Part shown: piece after piece, positions 44,871 to 53,367 of the stretch | Position numbering within the stretch: position 1 is the stretch's first letter | Layout of the letters: every line of letters starts with the position of its first letter | Source of the DNA: Colimorpha_A sp900556615 | Lineage (GTDB): Bacteria > Bacillota > Clostridia > Oscillospirales > CAG-272 | DNA: 64,000 bases | Direction: 5' to 3' | Assembly (NCBI GenBank): GCA_963598415.1 | Contig: CAVBUH010000047.1 | Location: 1 to 64,000, forward strand | Notes under the pieces: model-generated | Databases searched by the model: none | What the model was told of the DNA's origin: nothing | The model's input: only the letters and a program-made list of their open reading frames with translations | Made by a program: the position numbers and the translations under genes

Positions 44871-45539
44871 ATGAGCGCTTTGGATAAAAAAGAAAAACAG
44901 ACAAATAAACGCAAGGCAAAAACAGTAATTCTTGTTCTTTTGATTCTTTTTGTCATACTTGTCATTCTCAATCTGATTGCTGAAAGCGGAATACTAAACC
45001 GACTTTCCGCGCCTAACGGAGAAGAAACCAAAGCTCCGGTGTTTCTGTTCAATCCCGATTATGATCTTAATATTTTCGAGGATGAGGTCTACTTGGATCT
45101 CGATCGTTATATTCTCTATTCTGACGACGGAGTGTCTTTTGTAAAGCTCGTGAATGAAAGCGCATTTCAAGCGGCAGGAAAAACGGCTGTATTTTTCGGG
45201 AAATATTTTGACTCGATAATTTACGGCGATTCTGAAACATACAATACGCTGTTTACAGAGGATTACCTTAAAGAACACGGTGAAAAAGATCGTTTTACCA
45301 TGCAAATGCTCTATAACATGGAAGTCACCAAGCTGCGCGAGGAAACTATAAACGAAGGCACTGCGGAGCAATCCACCTTATACGAATTTGAGGTAAGATA
45401 TGCGATTCGGCGTAATAACGGAACATTCCGCAGCGATCTTGAAAGCGGCATGACAAGACCGCAGATATATGTGCTGATTGAAAACGATTCAACTGAAGAG
45501 CTTCTTATAAACTCCATTACTGATTTTATATACAAATAG
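44871..45539 (+). CDS. Unknown protein with one membrane anchor and an extracytoplasmic domain
   Basis: A 222-aa protein not recognised. Residues 1-17 are Lys-rich, about 18-38 form one hydrophobic helix (VILVLLILFVILVILNLIA) and the rest is soluble and outside the cell by the positive-inside rule. A region with YNTLFTEDYLKEHGEKDRFTM followed by beta-strand-like stretches resembles, loosely, an NTF2-like fold. AAGAAAGG precedes the ATG. It follows folT-folC across the family B element, so it may be cotranscribed, but a folate role is not implied. Confidence 0.7.
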   Translation: MSALDKKEKQTNKRKAKTVILVLLILFVILVILNLIAESGILNRLSAPNGEETKAPVFLFNPDYDLNIFEDEVYLDLDRYILYSDDGVSFVKLVNESAFQAAGKTAVFFGKYFDSIIYGDSETYNTLFTEDYLKEHGEKDRFTMQMLYNMEVTKLREETINEGTAEQSTLYEFEVRYAIRRNNGTFRSDLESGMTRPQIYVLIENDSTEELLINSITDFIYK

Positions 45540-45926
45540 ATAACGTCTCAGACTGAAAGTTAAGGTAATCCGTTATGTGCACGGCTATTGCCTTAAGAGC
45601 ACTGCTGCATTAAAAAGAAAATCTGCACTTAATTTTGCTTTGTCAGATGTGCCCTGTTTCCCTTTGATATTACCTGCCGCAAGTATTTCGGCACCAATAC
45701 GATGTTGCCTGTATTCTATGTTGTGGGTGCTGTATTGCTTGTATCAAGCTTCATATTGCCCCCTTCTATCCTTTTGCTTGCAGGTACCGGAAAAGCTTCA
45801 TTTCATCAGGACGGCTTTCTGTTCAACGGCAAACGCCTCTTTTGAACTGCCCAATTTGCACCTAACTTTCGCTATATAAAAATTACGCCGCAAGCGGTTA
45901 TGAAAGACGCTTGCGGCTTGTTCAGT
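45540..45926. other. Spacer with a degenerate family A fragment and possible gene relic
   Basis: A tiny family A-like piece at 45561-45596 (TTAAGGTAATCCG to GGCTATTGCCTTAA) opens the gap. After it, the frame ending at 45844 reads TNTMLPVFYVVGAVLLVSS then a hydrophobic stretch and NGKRLF-stop, without start or ribosome site, perhaps the tail of a lost membrane protein. GCCGCAAGCG with CGCTTGCGGC near 45890-45920 is a hairpin, probably the terminator of the converging genes. Confidence 0.4.
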
Positions 45927-47648
45927 TTACCTTCGTCTATATCCATTTCTTCTCATCCTGCGTCTGCGCCGTCTGATCGCGTCGTTACGCAGCTTAAGAA
46001 ATATGATAAAGAAAAGAATAGCGATTAGTAGAATTATTGCTACAATAAGAAGTTTCGAAAAAGGCTTGCCGTCGGCATCATTCTCCGAAAAATTTCCTGT
46101 GCTTTCAGCTATATCAGAGATCGTGGCAGAATCTGCAGATTCTGGAGCATCCGTGCCTGCCTCAGAGGTTGAGAGCCAAAGATATGCCTTGTATTCTTTT
46201 ATAATTTCGCTCAGTGATATATCTGCATCACCGTATAAATTTTCTGCATACTCAGGTACCGTACGATGGTCATATCTCATTGCATAGGAATAAGCAAGAT
46301 CAAGTATGTGCTGATCTTCACCTCTCAGCCCGGCAAATTCAATCCCGATCCCCGATTTTCTGGAATGAAATCCGATTGGAACCGCAATCTCTGGAATACC
46401 GAGCGGCGGAGAAACTATGGAAAAGTTTGTAGTACTCGTTTGATCATAAACAAGTAATCCGCCGTTTTCGTTTACTCCCGTATATAGGGGGGCAGTGATA
46501 TAAGAAGGAAATATAAATGCGCTGAGATTATTATCAACAAGTACTTTTTCATAGGCGGAATAATATTTATCTATTGCTGAAGCGGAATTTTTGGAACATG
46601 CCGAAGAAAGACTGAAAATCCGCGGAAAAGATACCTCTATGACCTCTGCACCGCAGGCTCTAAGTTCGGCAACCGCATTGGCGAAAGCATCCTGTATTTC
46701 CGAATCAATGTATTTCGATGAACGGGTTGAACTTCCATATGCATATGAAAGTTCTTTAATAATTCCAAGTCTGACTCCCTTGAGAGCATCAACGTTAAGG
46801 TTCTCGGTAAAGCTGTACTGACCTCCGGTAATAACATCAAGCATCAATGCCTGATCATAAACCGTTCGCGTGATAGCACCGGCTACGTCCCGCTTGCTGT
46901 TCAGTTGAATACAGCCATCGGTCGAAACCAGGGCGAAAGTCGATCTCATAGAAACACATCCGTTGAGAACCGCCGGATAACGAAGCGAGGAATTTGTATC
47001 AGTTCCAAGACCGGCAGCAGCAAGATTCAAGGAAACGGAAACTGCCGTTCCGCCGGAAGATCCTCCCGAAGCCATTTCGAAGCTGTAAGCATTTGTGGTT
47101 TCTCCCACCGCCTTGCTGATGGTGATGCGAGCTTCCTGAGCAGCGGTACTCATGTTGGTCTTTCCGAGAATTACCGCTCCCTCTTCCAAAAGATACTGAA
47201 CTATTTTCGCATTTGTGTCAGAAACTGTTCCGTCTTTTTTGTAGCCGTTCGTAGTCGGATATCCCTCATATTCAATATTATCCTTTACAACAACAGGAAT
47301 ACCAAACAGCAGACCGTCTCCCTCGCCGTTTTGTAAGACTTCGTCACGCTTGCCGGCTTCCTCAAGGGCATTATCACATAAAGTAATAAAACATTTTTTT
47401 GCCCCTCCGAATTCTTCTATTCTCTCAAGATATATTTCGGTGAGTTTACTTGAAGTAATCAAACCAAGCTGAAGCGCTTCACGTAAGGATTTAATATCCG
47501 CCTCATATATTGACGCAAAAACATCATTTGCGGTAATCTCGCCAAAAATAACTGTATCATTGCTGTCATTGATATCGCTTTCTAACGCATATATCGGCAA
47601 AGAAACAAAACAACATAAAAAAAGAAAAAACGACAATATTTTTTTCAC
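45927..47648 (-). CDS. Secreted, membrane-anchored amidase-signature hydrolase
   Basis: A 573-aa protein with an N-terminal signal peptide (KKILSFFLFLCCFVSLPIYA), an amidase-signature domain and a C-terminal membrane helix (about 535-555) ending in an Arg-rich tail. The Ser-Ser-Lys triad is visible as VVVKDNIEYEG near residue 120 and ASGGSSGGTAVSV near 192. This family hydrolyses amides such as peptide amides, acylamides or glutamine-like substrates, while GatA homologues are cytoplasmic; secretion here makes a tRNA role unlikely. GTG at 47648 is the start after GGAG. It converges with the preceding unit. Confidence 0.88.
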   Translation of the reverse strand: MKKILSFFLFLCCFVSLPIYALESDINDSNDTVIFGEITANDVFASIYEADIKSLREALQLGLITSSKLTEIYLERIEEFGGAKKCFITLCDNALEEAGKRDEVLQNGEGDGLLFGIPVVVKDNIEYEGYPTTNGYKKDGTVSDTNAKIVQYLLEEGAVILGKTNMSTAAQEARITISKAVGETTNAYSFEMASGGSSGGTAVSVSLNLAAAGLGTDTNSSLRYPAVLNGCVSMRSTFALVSTDGCIQLNSKRDVAGAITRTVYDQALMLDVITGGQYSFTENLNVDALKGVRLGIIKELSYAYGSSTRSSKYIDSEIQDAFANAVAELRACGAEVIEVSFPRIFSLSSACSKNSASAIDKYYSAYEKVLVDNNLSAFIFPSYITAPLYTGVNENGGLLVYDQTSTTNFSIVSPPLGIPEIAVPIGFHSRKSGIGIEFAGLRGEDQHILDLAYSYAMRYDHRTVPEYAENLYGDADISLSEIIKEYKAYLWLSTSEAGTDAPESADSATISDIAESTGNFSENDADGKPFSKLLIVAIILLIAILFFIIFLKLRNDAIRRRRRRMRRNGYRRR

Positions 47649-48058
47649 GGCAATTTCTCCGTTTGCTAATTAGAATTGCACTGCTTTCCTATTGTAATAA
47701 TATAATATCAAATATACATTAAAAAAGAATAACATTTTTGAAAATAATTTGTTTTATTTTCATACACAAACGGTTAAAAAATACTGAAATTATTACCATA
47801 AGTAACATCGATTTGCGTTAAAAGAAAGAAACAAACGCCGCACGGGCAAAAGCGGCCGAGGCAACCGAATTCTCGGAACAAGAAGAAAAAAAGAATCGAT
47901 TGAAGTGAGCAAGCGCATTCGGAGGCAGATATAGTGGAGGATAAAAAGAACCGTCTCCGGTGTTACTATCACCCAACAAATTCAAACGAAAGTGATATTT
48001 TGTAAAAACACCGTCACAAAGCTGTAAAGCCGATCATCTCGACCTTAAAAGACTGCCG
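47649..48058. other. Intergenic relic DNA, nothing recognised
   Basis: AT-rich upstream part (TAATATAATATC near 47697), then a mixed-composition stretch with frames interrupted by stops. TACACAAACGGTTAAAA near 47763 is shared with 27641, suggesting scattered repeat debris. It leads directly into the IS30 relic. Confidence 0.45.
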
Positions 48059-48405
48059 AACAATATGTGTGAAAGCTTTAAACCCGTTTTCAAATCTGTC
48101 ACACATAACAATGGCAGCAAACTTGTTGATTTGGATAGATATCTGCTCACATCAATAAAGATCTATTTCAATCGCCCGTTTATGAAAAAGGTTCCAATGA
48201 GCATAAAGACACTCTTGTGCAGCGTTTCTTATCGAAAGGTAAGTCTTTCAACGATGTCATAAATGAACAGATCGCTTTTATCGAATATGAGATCAACAAT
48301 TTGCCACGTAAAATCTTCGCTTATCATTCCTTTCATTTTATTTTCCCTTTTCTTACACCAAATGCAGCTCTATATTCCACTGTTGCTTTTACTTTAAGAA
48401 TTTAC
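48059..48405 (+). mobile_element. IS30-family relic: frameshifted transposase 3' end plus terminal repeat
   Basis: One frame reads FKPVFKSVTHNNGSKLVDLD, the DNGSEF-type catalytic motif of IS30 transposases with the Asp replaced by Asn. A second frame continues SPVYEKGSNEHKDTLVQRF, then LSKGKSFNDVINEQIAF and LPRKIFAYH, the family's C-terminus. A frameshift near 48150 disables it. The terminal repeat TGTTGCTTTTACTTTAAGAATTTAC ends at 48405. Confidence 0.75.
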
Positions 48406-48441
48406 TACAGAAAATATTTGATTTCTTTTTTATATTTTCTA

Positions 48442-48470
48442 TTGACATTTACTGCCCGATGTGTTATAAT
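48442..48470 (+). promoter_or_regulatory. Promoter of tRNA-Lys
   Basis: TTGACA (48442-48447), 17 bases, TATAAT (48465-48470), about 20 bases before the tRNA. Confidence 0.85.
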
Positions 48471-48490
48471 ATACACCGTTCGGTGGTTAT

Positions 48491-48566
48491 GCCCCTGTAG
48501 CTCAGTCGGTAGAGCACTTGACTTTTAATCAAGTTGTCCGGGATTCGATTTCCCGCAGGAGCACCA
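48491..48566 (+). tRNA. tRNA-Lys (anticodon TTT)
   Basis: A 76-nt cloverleaf with encoded CCA. The anticodon arm is CTTGA-CTTTTAA-TCAAG, so the anticodon is TTT. The D-arm has AGCTCAGTCGGTAGAGC and the T-arm CGGGATTCGATTTCCCG. The acceptor stem has one C-A mismatch. Confidence 0.93.
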
Positions 48567-48570
48567 ATCA

Positions 48571-48620
48571 AAACCCCCTGTAAATGCTTATCTGATAGGT
48601 ATTTACAGGGGGTTTTTGTT
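48571..48620 (+). terminator. Terminator after tRNA-Lys
   Basis: AAACCCCCTGTAAAT (48571-48585) pairs with ATTTACAGGGGGTTT (48601-48615), followed by TTG; the stem's T-run doubles as the tail. Confidence 0.85.
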
Positions 48621-48725
48621 TCCATAAATACTTTTACAATGTCAATAAATGTTAAGTAAAATACAGAAAAGATAATAAAAAAGTAGTCAAAAGTAGTCAG
48701 AAAAAGATGTATCAGCAGTTATAAT

Positions 48726-49125
48726 TCACTTTATTATATCCTTTTCGTCAACCCAGCCGTAAACATTGCTCCTGCCGCCGGAAACGACTTTGAGCAGATA
48801 CGGATGTCTGATTTACCGAGGCGATAGATCCGTTTCACCACTGCATACCGGGCTTGCAGGTCTTTCCGAAAAGCTTGTTTGCATTGGAATAGTGCTTTGT
48901 GTCGATGAACGCCACGGCGTCCCCAACGTCAAGCTTCTTTGAGGGATGGAGAAGCGCGTCAACGTCACGCCTGAAATCCTCCATCGTAAGCCCGAATTTT
49001 TTCAGCCAATGATCAATGTCTCGGTGATTCGAGGTATATCCCTTTTTATAAGCCTCTCTGCGGAAAACAATCACCGAAGTCTCCCAGCCCCACCGGCGGC
49101 AGATATCGGCACAGAGCGGTTCAAT
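48726..49125 (-). pseudogene. Phage/prophage endolysin C-terminal remnant with two frameshifts
   Basis: The frame opens EPLCADICRRWGWETSVIVF, passes SNHRDIDHWLKKFG and LDVGDAVAFIDTKHYSNA to GKTCKPG, then meets a stop at 48835. The sequence continues in a second frame (VKRIYRLGKS) and a third (RHPYLLKVVSGGRSNVYGW, then VDEKDIIK and stop at 48726). Put together this is the amidase tail and SH3-like C-terminal domain of phage N-acetylmuramoyl-L-alanine amidases. The N-terminal catalytic part is gone. It lies about 160 bp from tRNA-Lys, a common prophage integration neighbourhood. Confidence 0.7.
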
Positions 49126-49358
49126 TCAGAACTAAATATGTACTACTTTTAAGTGTAGTCGTAAATACTAGCTAAGCCTCGCTTGGTCAGTAGTTCTTTT
49201 TAAATTGCTCTTTTAAGAACAGACTTTATACTCAAATTGGCAATGATTTCTCCTCTCCTGCACCTCACGATGTGAAACCTGAAAGTCGCTTTTAAGTTTG
49301 TCGACAACTACGCCTCGGTAAAGTTTCACCACAGAGCATTGATATGCCCGTCATACGC
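49126..49358. other. Spacer between endolysin relic and ispH/rpsA terminator
   Basis: No gene or repeat recognised. Frames are short and interrupted. Confidence 0.5.
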
Positions 49359-49398
49359 AAAAAACGCCCGAAGAAGCTAATATTCTTCGGGCGTTTCA
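49359..49398 (-). terminator. Terminator of ispH/rpsA
   Basis: On the minus strand AAACGCCCGAAGAA pairs with TTCTTCGGGCGTTT across a 7-base loop and is followed by a T-run. The identical hairpin stands at 53368 after the duplicated S1 gene; the duplication's left edge falls on this T-run. Confidence 0.9.
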
Positions 49399-49442
49399 AT
49401 ATATCCTATGGACATCTCCGGATTACCGCAGACCTTTTAGAC

Positions 49443-51458
49443 TCATTCGTTTTCCTCATCATCGCGAGAGAGATAATCAGCCTCATCATCAGACGACTCC
49501 TGTTTTTCCATTAGAGCGCGAATTGAAAGGCTTATCTGGTGATTTTCTTCATCGATTCCGATGATTTCTGCTTTTACTGTCTGTCCGACCGTCAGCACTT
49601 CTCCCGGCTGGGCTATCTTGTGGTCGGTAATCTGTGAAATATGAATCAATCCGTCTGTTCCCGGTACTACTTCTGCAAAGGCTCCGAACGGCATCAAGCT
49701 TACGATCTTTACCTCTGCCTCGTCTCCCACTCTGTATTTCGACATGAAGATATTCCACGGATTGCTTTCCTCCGTCTTATATCCCAGCGATATACGCTTC
49801 GTTTCGGGATTGTAATCCTTTACGTATACCTTGATGATTTCTCCCACCGACACCACTTCCGCCGGATTCTTGATGTGCGTCCACGACAACTCCGAGCTGT
49901 GCACCATTCCGTCCACTCCTCCGAGATCCACGAACGCTCCGTATGACGTCAGCGATTTTACCTCTCCTTCATACTGCTTCCCTATCTCGATGTTCGACCA
50001 GAACTCCGCTTCCTTCTGCTTACGCTCTTCTCTCTGCACCTTCCGGATCGACGCTACCGCACGTTTCCTTCCCTCGTTGACTTCGATTATTTTGGCTCTT
50101 ACCGTCTTATCCTTAAGCGCAGTGAGATCGCCGTCCTTCGGTATCCCCGTCTGCGACGCCGGTATAAAAACCTTATTCGATTCGTAATCAAGCAGAACTC
50201 CTCCCTTGATTACATCCGTTACTCTTCCTTCGATTACCTTGCCGTCCTTATACGCGTCAAGCACCTTTCTCCATCTCAGCCTGTTGTCGATCCGCTTCTT
50301 TGAAAGCGTTGCCACACCTTCTCTGTCGCTTACCTTGATCACCACCGCTTCGATTTCCTCTCCCGCTTGATAGCTCTCTGTCAGCTTTACGCTTGTATCA
50401 TCCGTCACTTCATCATATGGGATGATCCCCGTTACTTTCGCTCCCAGATCTACATGCAGCTCCCCCGGTGCCACCGTTGTGATGGTTCCTTTTACTGTTT
50501 CTCCTGTATTTAATGTTTTCAATGATTCCTCGAGCATCCCCGCGAAGTCCTCTGTCCCTTCTACATACTCCGCGTCTTTCTTTTCTTGTTCGCTCATTTC
50601 CTTTTTTACCTCCCGTATTATTCTTCCCGGTGTCGATGCACCTGCTGTTATTCCAACCTTTATAAAGGATGAAAATTCATATTTTTTGAGTTCCGAAGCT
50701 TCTTCAATTAAATAAGTATTAGCAAGTATCTTTTTGGCTGTCTCATACAGCTTTTTCGTATTGGAGCTTTCTCTTCCACCGATAACAAGCATTAAATCTG
50801 ACTTTTCCGCAAGCCTTCTTGCTTCTTTTTGTCTTTCCTCGGTCACTCTGCATATTGTATCAAATATTATCGCATTTGTACATACCTTTTTTATATTTTC
50901 TTGACATTTTTTCCATAATTCTGTTTTTTGGGTAGTCTGGGCAACAACAATCACCGCAGAATCATAAAGATCAAGAGCAAACGCTTGTTCCGGTTCAGAT
51001 ATAACAATCGCTTCACCATCCGAATAACTCCGTATTCCCTCAACCTCCGGATGATGCTCGTCACCGAATATCACAAGTTGTTTTTCCTTATGCTCCGAAA
51101 CAATACGATGTATCTTCTTGACATACGGACAAGTCATGTCGCACACCTTAAAGTAAGGGTTATCCGAAGCGAAGCCGATAAGTCTGTCAGATACAGTTTT
51201 ACTCACGCCGTGAGTTCTTATCACAACTGTACACGGATGATTTTCATTGGCAGACGCCGATATCTTCTCAAAATCATCAGGAGAAATTATCCGTACTCCG
51301 CGAGTTTCAAGCTCATTGATAATATGCGGATTATGAATTAAACTGCCGACCGTGTATATGCAGCCGTTTCGTTTGTCTTCGGAAAGCTTGTAAACCGCGC
51401 TTACAGCGCGCTCCACACCAAAGCAAAAACCGGCGCTTTTTGCAACTGTTATTTCCAT
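49443..51458 (-). CDS. ispH: Bifunctional HMBPP reductase (IspH) / ribosomal protein S1 fusion
   Basis: A 671-aa clostridial fusion. Residues about 1-285 are IspH, the [4Fe-4S] enzyme forming IPP and DMAPP in the MEP pathway; cluster cysteines lie in SAGFCFGVERAV (Cys12), DMTCPYV near 103 and FDTICRVT near 202, with the THGVSK and AGASTPGRII motifs. Residues about 315-655 hold four S1 RNA-binding repeats (GETVKGTITTVAPGELHVDL, GKVIEGRVTDVIKGGVLLDY, GKQYEGEVKSLTSYGAFVDL, GDEAEVKIVSLMPFGAFAEV), followed by an acidic tail. It is the last gene of cmk-plsC-ispH. An exact second copy of the S1 half lies at 53452. Confidence 0.95.
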   Translation of the reverse strand: MEITVAKSAGFCFGVERAVSAVYKLSEDKRNGCIYTVGSLIHNPHIINELETRGVRIISPDDFEKISASANENHPCTVVIRTHGVSKTVSDRLIGFASDNPYFKVCDMTCPYVKKIHRIVSEHKEKQLVIFGDEHHPEVEGIRSYSDGEAIVISEPEQAFALDLYDSAVIVVAQTTQKTELWKKCQENIKKVCTNAIIFDTICRVTEERQKEARRLAEKSDLMLVIGGRESSNTKKLYETAKKILANTYLIEEASELKKYEFSSFIKVGITAGASTPGRIIREVKKEMSEQEKKDAEYVEGTEDFAGMLEESLKTLNTGETVKGTITTVAPGELHVDLGAKVTGIIPYDEVTDDTSVKLTESYQAGEEIEAVVIKVSDREGVATLSKKRIDNRLRWRKVLDAYKDGKVIEGRVTDVIKGGVLLDYESNKVFIPASQTGIPKDGDLTALKDKTVRAKIIEVNEGRKRAVASIRKVQREERKQKEAEFWSNIEIGKQYEGEVKSLTSYGAFVDLGGVDGMVHSSELSWTHIKNPAEVVSVGEIIKVYVKDYNPETKRISLGYKTEESNPWNIFMSKYRVGDEAEVKIVSLMPFGAFAEVVPGTDGLIHISQITDHKIAQPGEVLTVGQTVKAEIIGIDEENHQISLSIRALMEKQESSDDEADYLSRDDEENE

Positions 51459-51459
51459 A

Positions 51460-52080
51460 TCAGTTATCCCCGTTCTGCAGCTTCTGATTATTCAATCCGA
51501 TAATTCTTGAAAAGATCAGCTCAGCGCCTGCTTTGTAATCCTCTCCGCTGCTTGAAGCCGCTAAAAGCTCTTCATAGGAAATTGGTGAACCAATCCTTAT
51601 AAAGATTCTCTTAAAAAGACGCACTTTATAGTTATTGGTTTTTATATATACCGGAAGTACCGGCACATTTGCCTTTAAAGCAATAAGAGCACATCCGTGC
51701 TTTACCCTTGTCTCGGAGGGCTCCACACCGCGATACCGTGTTCCTTGCGGAAACATGATAACAGATTCTCCATTTTTAAGCATTTCTATGGTTCTTTTGA
51801 TAGCTCCGACGTCACTTCCGCCGCGGTCAATCGGATACGCGCCGAGGGCAGTAATAAGCTGCTTCAGCACAGGTATTCGCATAAGCTCTTTTTTTGCCAT
51901 ATAACGGGGATTATGCTTAAGCGAAGCACCGAGAAGCACCGGATCTGCCTCTGATATATGATTAGCACATATAAGATAAGTACCGTCCGGAGGTTCATTT
52001 TCTGTTCCCTCTATTTTGATCCTAAAAATAAATCTGATAAACCCGGCAAGTGTTTTCTTCGCAACCGAATAGAAACTCAT
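51460..52080 (-). CDS. plsC: 1-acyl-sn-glycerol-3-phosphate acyltransferase
   Basis: Adds the second acyl chain to lysophosphatidic acid to make phosphatidic acid at the membrane. The 206-aa protein shows the catalytic NHxxxxD motif in CANHISEADPVLLG near residue 36, the glycerol-phosphate-binding GAYPIDRGG near 92 and MFPQGTRYRG near 114, where Gln replaces the usual Glu. It starts four bases inside the end of cmk (ATGA overlap), and ispH begins just after its stop. Confidence 0.92.
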   Translation of the reverse strand: MSFYSVAKKTLAGFIRFIFRIKIEGTENEPPDGTYLICANHISEADPVLLGASLKHNPRYMAKKELMRIPVLKQLITALGAYPIDRGGSDVGAIKRTIEMLKNGESVIMFPQGTRYRGVEPSETRVKHGCALIALKANVPVLPVYIKTNNYKVRLFKRIFIRIGSPISYEELLAASSSGEDYKAGAELIFSRIIGLNNQKLQNGDN

Positions 52081-52745
52081 CCTAATTTATCGGCTATTAT
52101 TTTAAGCGCCGCCTCCACCGTACCATCTCTGTCAAGCGCGGAATTGTCGAGAACAACGGCATCGGCAGCGGGAACTGCAGGAGCGATTTTTCTTGTTGAA
52201 TCGCTGTGATCACGTTCTTTCATCTCAAGTTCTACCGCCTCAAGAGTAGTTTGTATCCCTTTTTCGGTAAGCTCATCAAAACGTCTTTTGGCTCTTGCAT
52301 GCTCATTGGCACAAAGAAAAATTTTTACTTGAGCATCAGGCATAATTACTGTCCCGATGTCTCTACCATCCATAACAACATTATACGATTTTGCCATATC
52401 GCGCTGTATTCCGAGTAAAAAAGAGCGAACCTCCGGAATGGCAGATACAGTCGAAGCCGCCATTGAAATTTCCGGACGTCTTATATCGAGACTTACATCC
52501 GCACCGTTCAAAAAAACATGCTGTTCTCCATCCTCCGCATAATCAAGAGTCACCGTCATCTCGGGAAGTGCCGCCGAAACCGCCTCCGCATTATGAATAT
52601 CCACCTTCATATTTTTCATATGGAGAGCAACAGAACGATATAGCGCCCCGGTATCGACATAAATATAACCCAGACGTTTTGCAATCTGCCTTGCGAGATA
52701 GCTCTTCCCAGCTCCGGCAGGACCGTCCACCGCAATATTGACCAT
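52077..52745 (-). CDS. cmk: Cytidylate kinase
   Basis: Phosphorylates CMP/dCMP using ATP. The 222-aa chain has the P-loop DGPAGAGKSYLAR near residue 8, YVDTGALYRS near 31, the nucleotide-binding MDGRDIGTVIMPDA near 126 and the lid Arg in RAKRRFDEL and RDHSDSTRK. First gene of the cmk-plsC-ispH/rpsA operon, an arrangement common in Clostridia. The frame also opens upstream but ATG 52745 gives the standard MVNIAVDGPAG N-terminus. Confidence 0.96.
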   Translation of the reverse strand: MVNIAVDGPAGAGKSYLARQIAKRLGYIYVDTGALYRSVALHMKNMKVDIHNAEAVSAALPEMTVTLDYAEDGEQHVFLNGADVSLDIRRPEISMAASTVSAIPEVRSFLLGIQRDMAKSYNVVMDGRDIGTVIMPDAQVKIFLCANEHARAKRRFDELTEKGIQTTLEAVELEMKERDHSDSTRKIAPAVPAADAVVLDNSALDRDGTVEAALKIIADKLG

Positions 52746-52874
52746 AGCTATTAACCATACCTTTCCCGGTAATACGATACAAAAATTTCATGTTTTGCAT
52801 ACTTTGTATATTATATCATTATTTTTATAAAAAATCAATTGTTTCAGAAACAGTTTCTGAGAAAATAATGATCA

Positions 52875-53307
52875 GTAAATTCTGAAAGTAAAAGCAACAG
52901 CGGAACATAGAGTTACATTTAGTGTGGGAAGGTTTTTATGGTAGAATTTAGTCTGAAAAAAGGAGGACACAGACAATAAAGAACAATGAAAAGAAAACCA
53001 TTCCATGGAAAATGTTCCTATGATATGCTTTCGTTTTCTATTCCGTGTCTTTGGTTTCTACCTTGGGCATTTCCTATACACCTGCATTCAATTTCCGAAA
53101 TTATTGGTGAGATTCTTCTCATAAGTAAATGCAACCATAGTGGCATTTTGTCTGAGAAATTTCCTCTCAGGCTTTTTTGTCATGCTTTTTTGTGTTTATT
53201 TGTCTGCTTTTCTTTGCCTTTTTCTCCCTTTCACTTACTTTATGCAGTCGTTTTCTTATAGTAAATACAAAGACTTTGCTATTGTTGCTTTTATTTTGAG
53301 AATTTAC
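52875..53307 (+). mobile_element. Non-coding element bounded by IS30-like inverted repeats
   Basis: Left end GTAAATTCTGAAAGTAAAAG then CAACAG (52875-52900); right end CTATTGTTGCTTTTATTTTG then AGAATTTAC (53279-53307). The right end is the reverse complement of the left with few differences. The same terminus is found at 48380-48405 next to an IS30 transposase relic and at 54770-54794. The 380 bp between the ends carry no recognisable transposase, so this is probably an internal-deletion derivative. Confidence 0.65.
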
Positions 53308-53367
53308 GAAAACAACGATCCTTCTAAGTAAATCCGATTCAGATAGTATCTTTTCAATTTACAAATT

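Noticed and set aside
45597..45880. 100-codon plus frame after the unknown anchored protein
   Set aside because: No ribosome site, starts inside a repeat fragment, and a better relic-like reading exists in another frame; recorded only as possible debris.
48217..48528. 103-codon plus frame overlapping tRNA-Lys
   Set aside because: Its left part is the frameshifted IS30 transposase tail and the rest runs through the terminal repeat and into the tRNA; not a separate gene.
52986..53261. 91-codon hydrophobic frame inside the IS30-ended element
   Set aside because: No convincing homology or spacing to a ribosome site, Phe/Leu-rich composition typical of random AT-rich reading; treated as non-coding.
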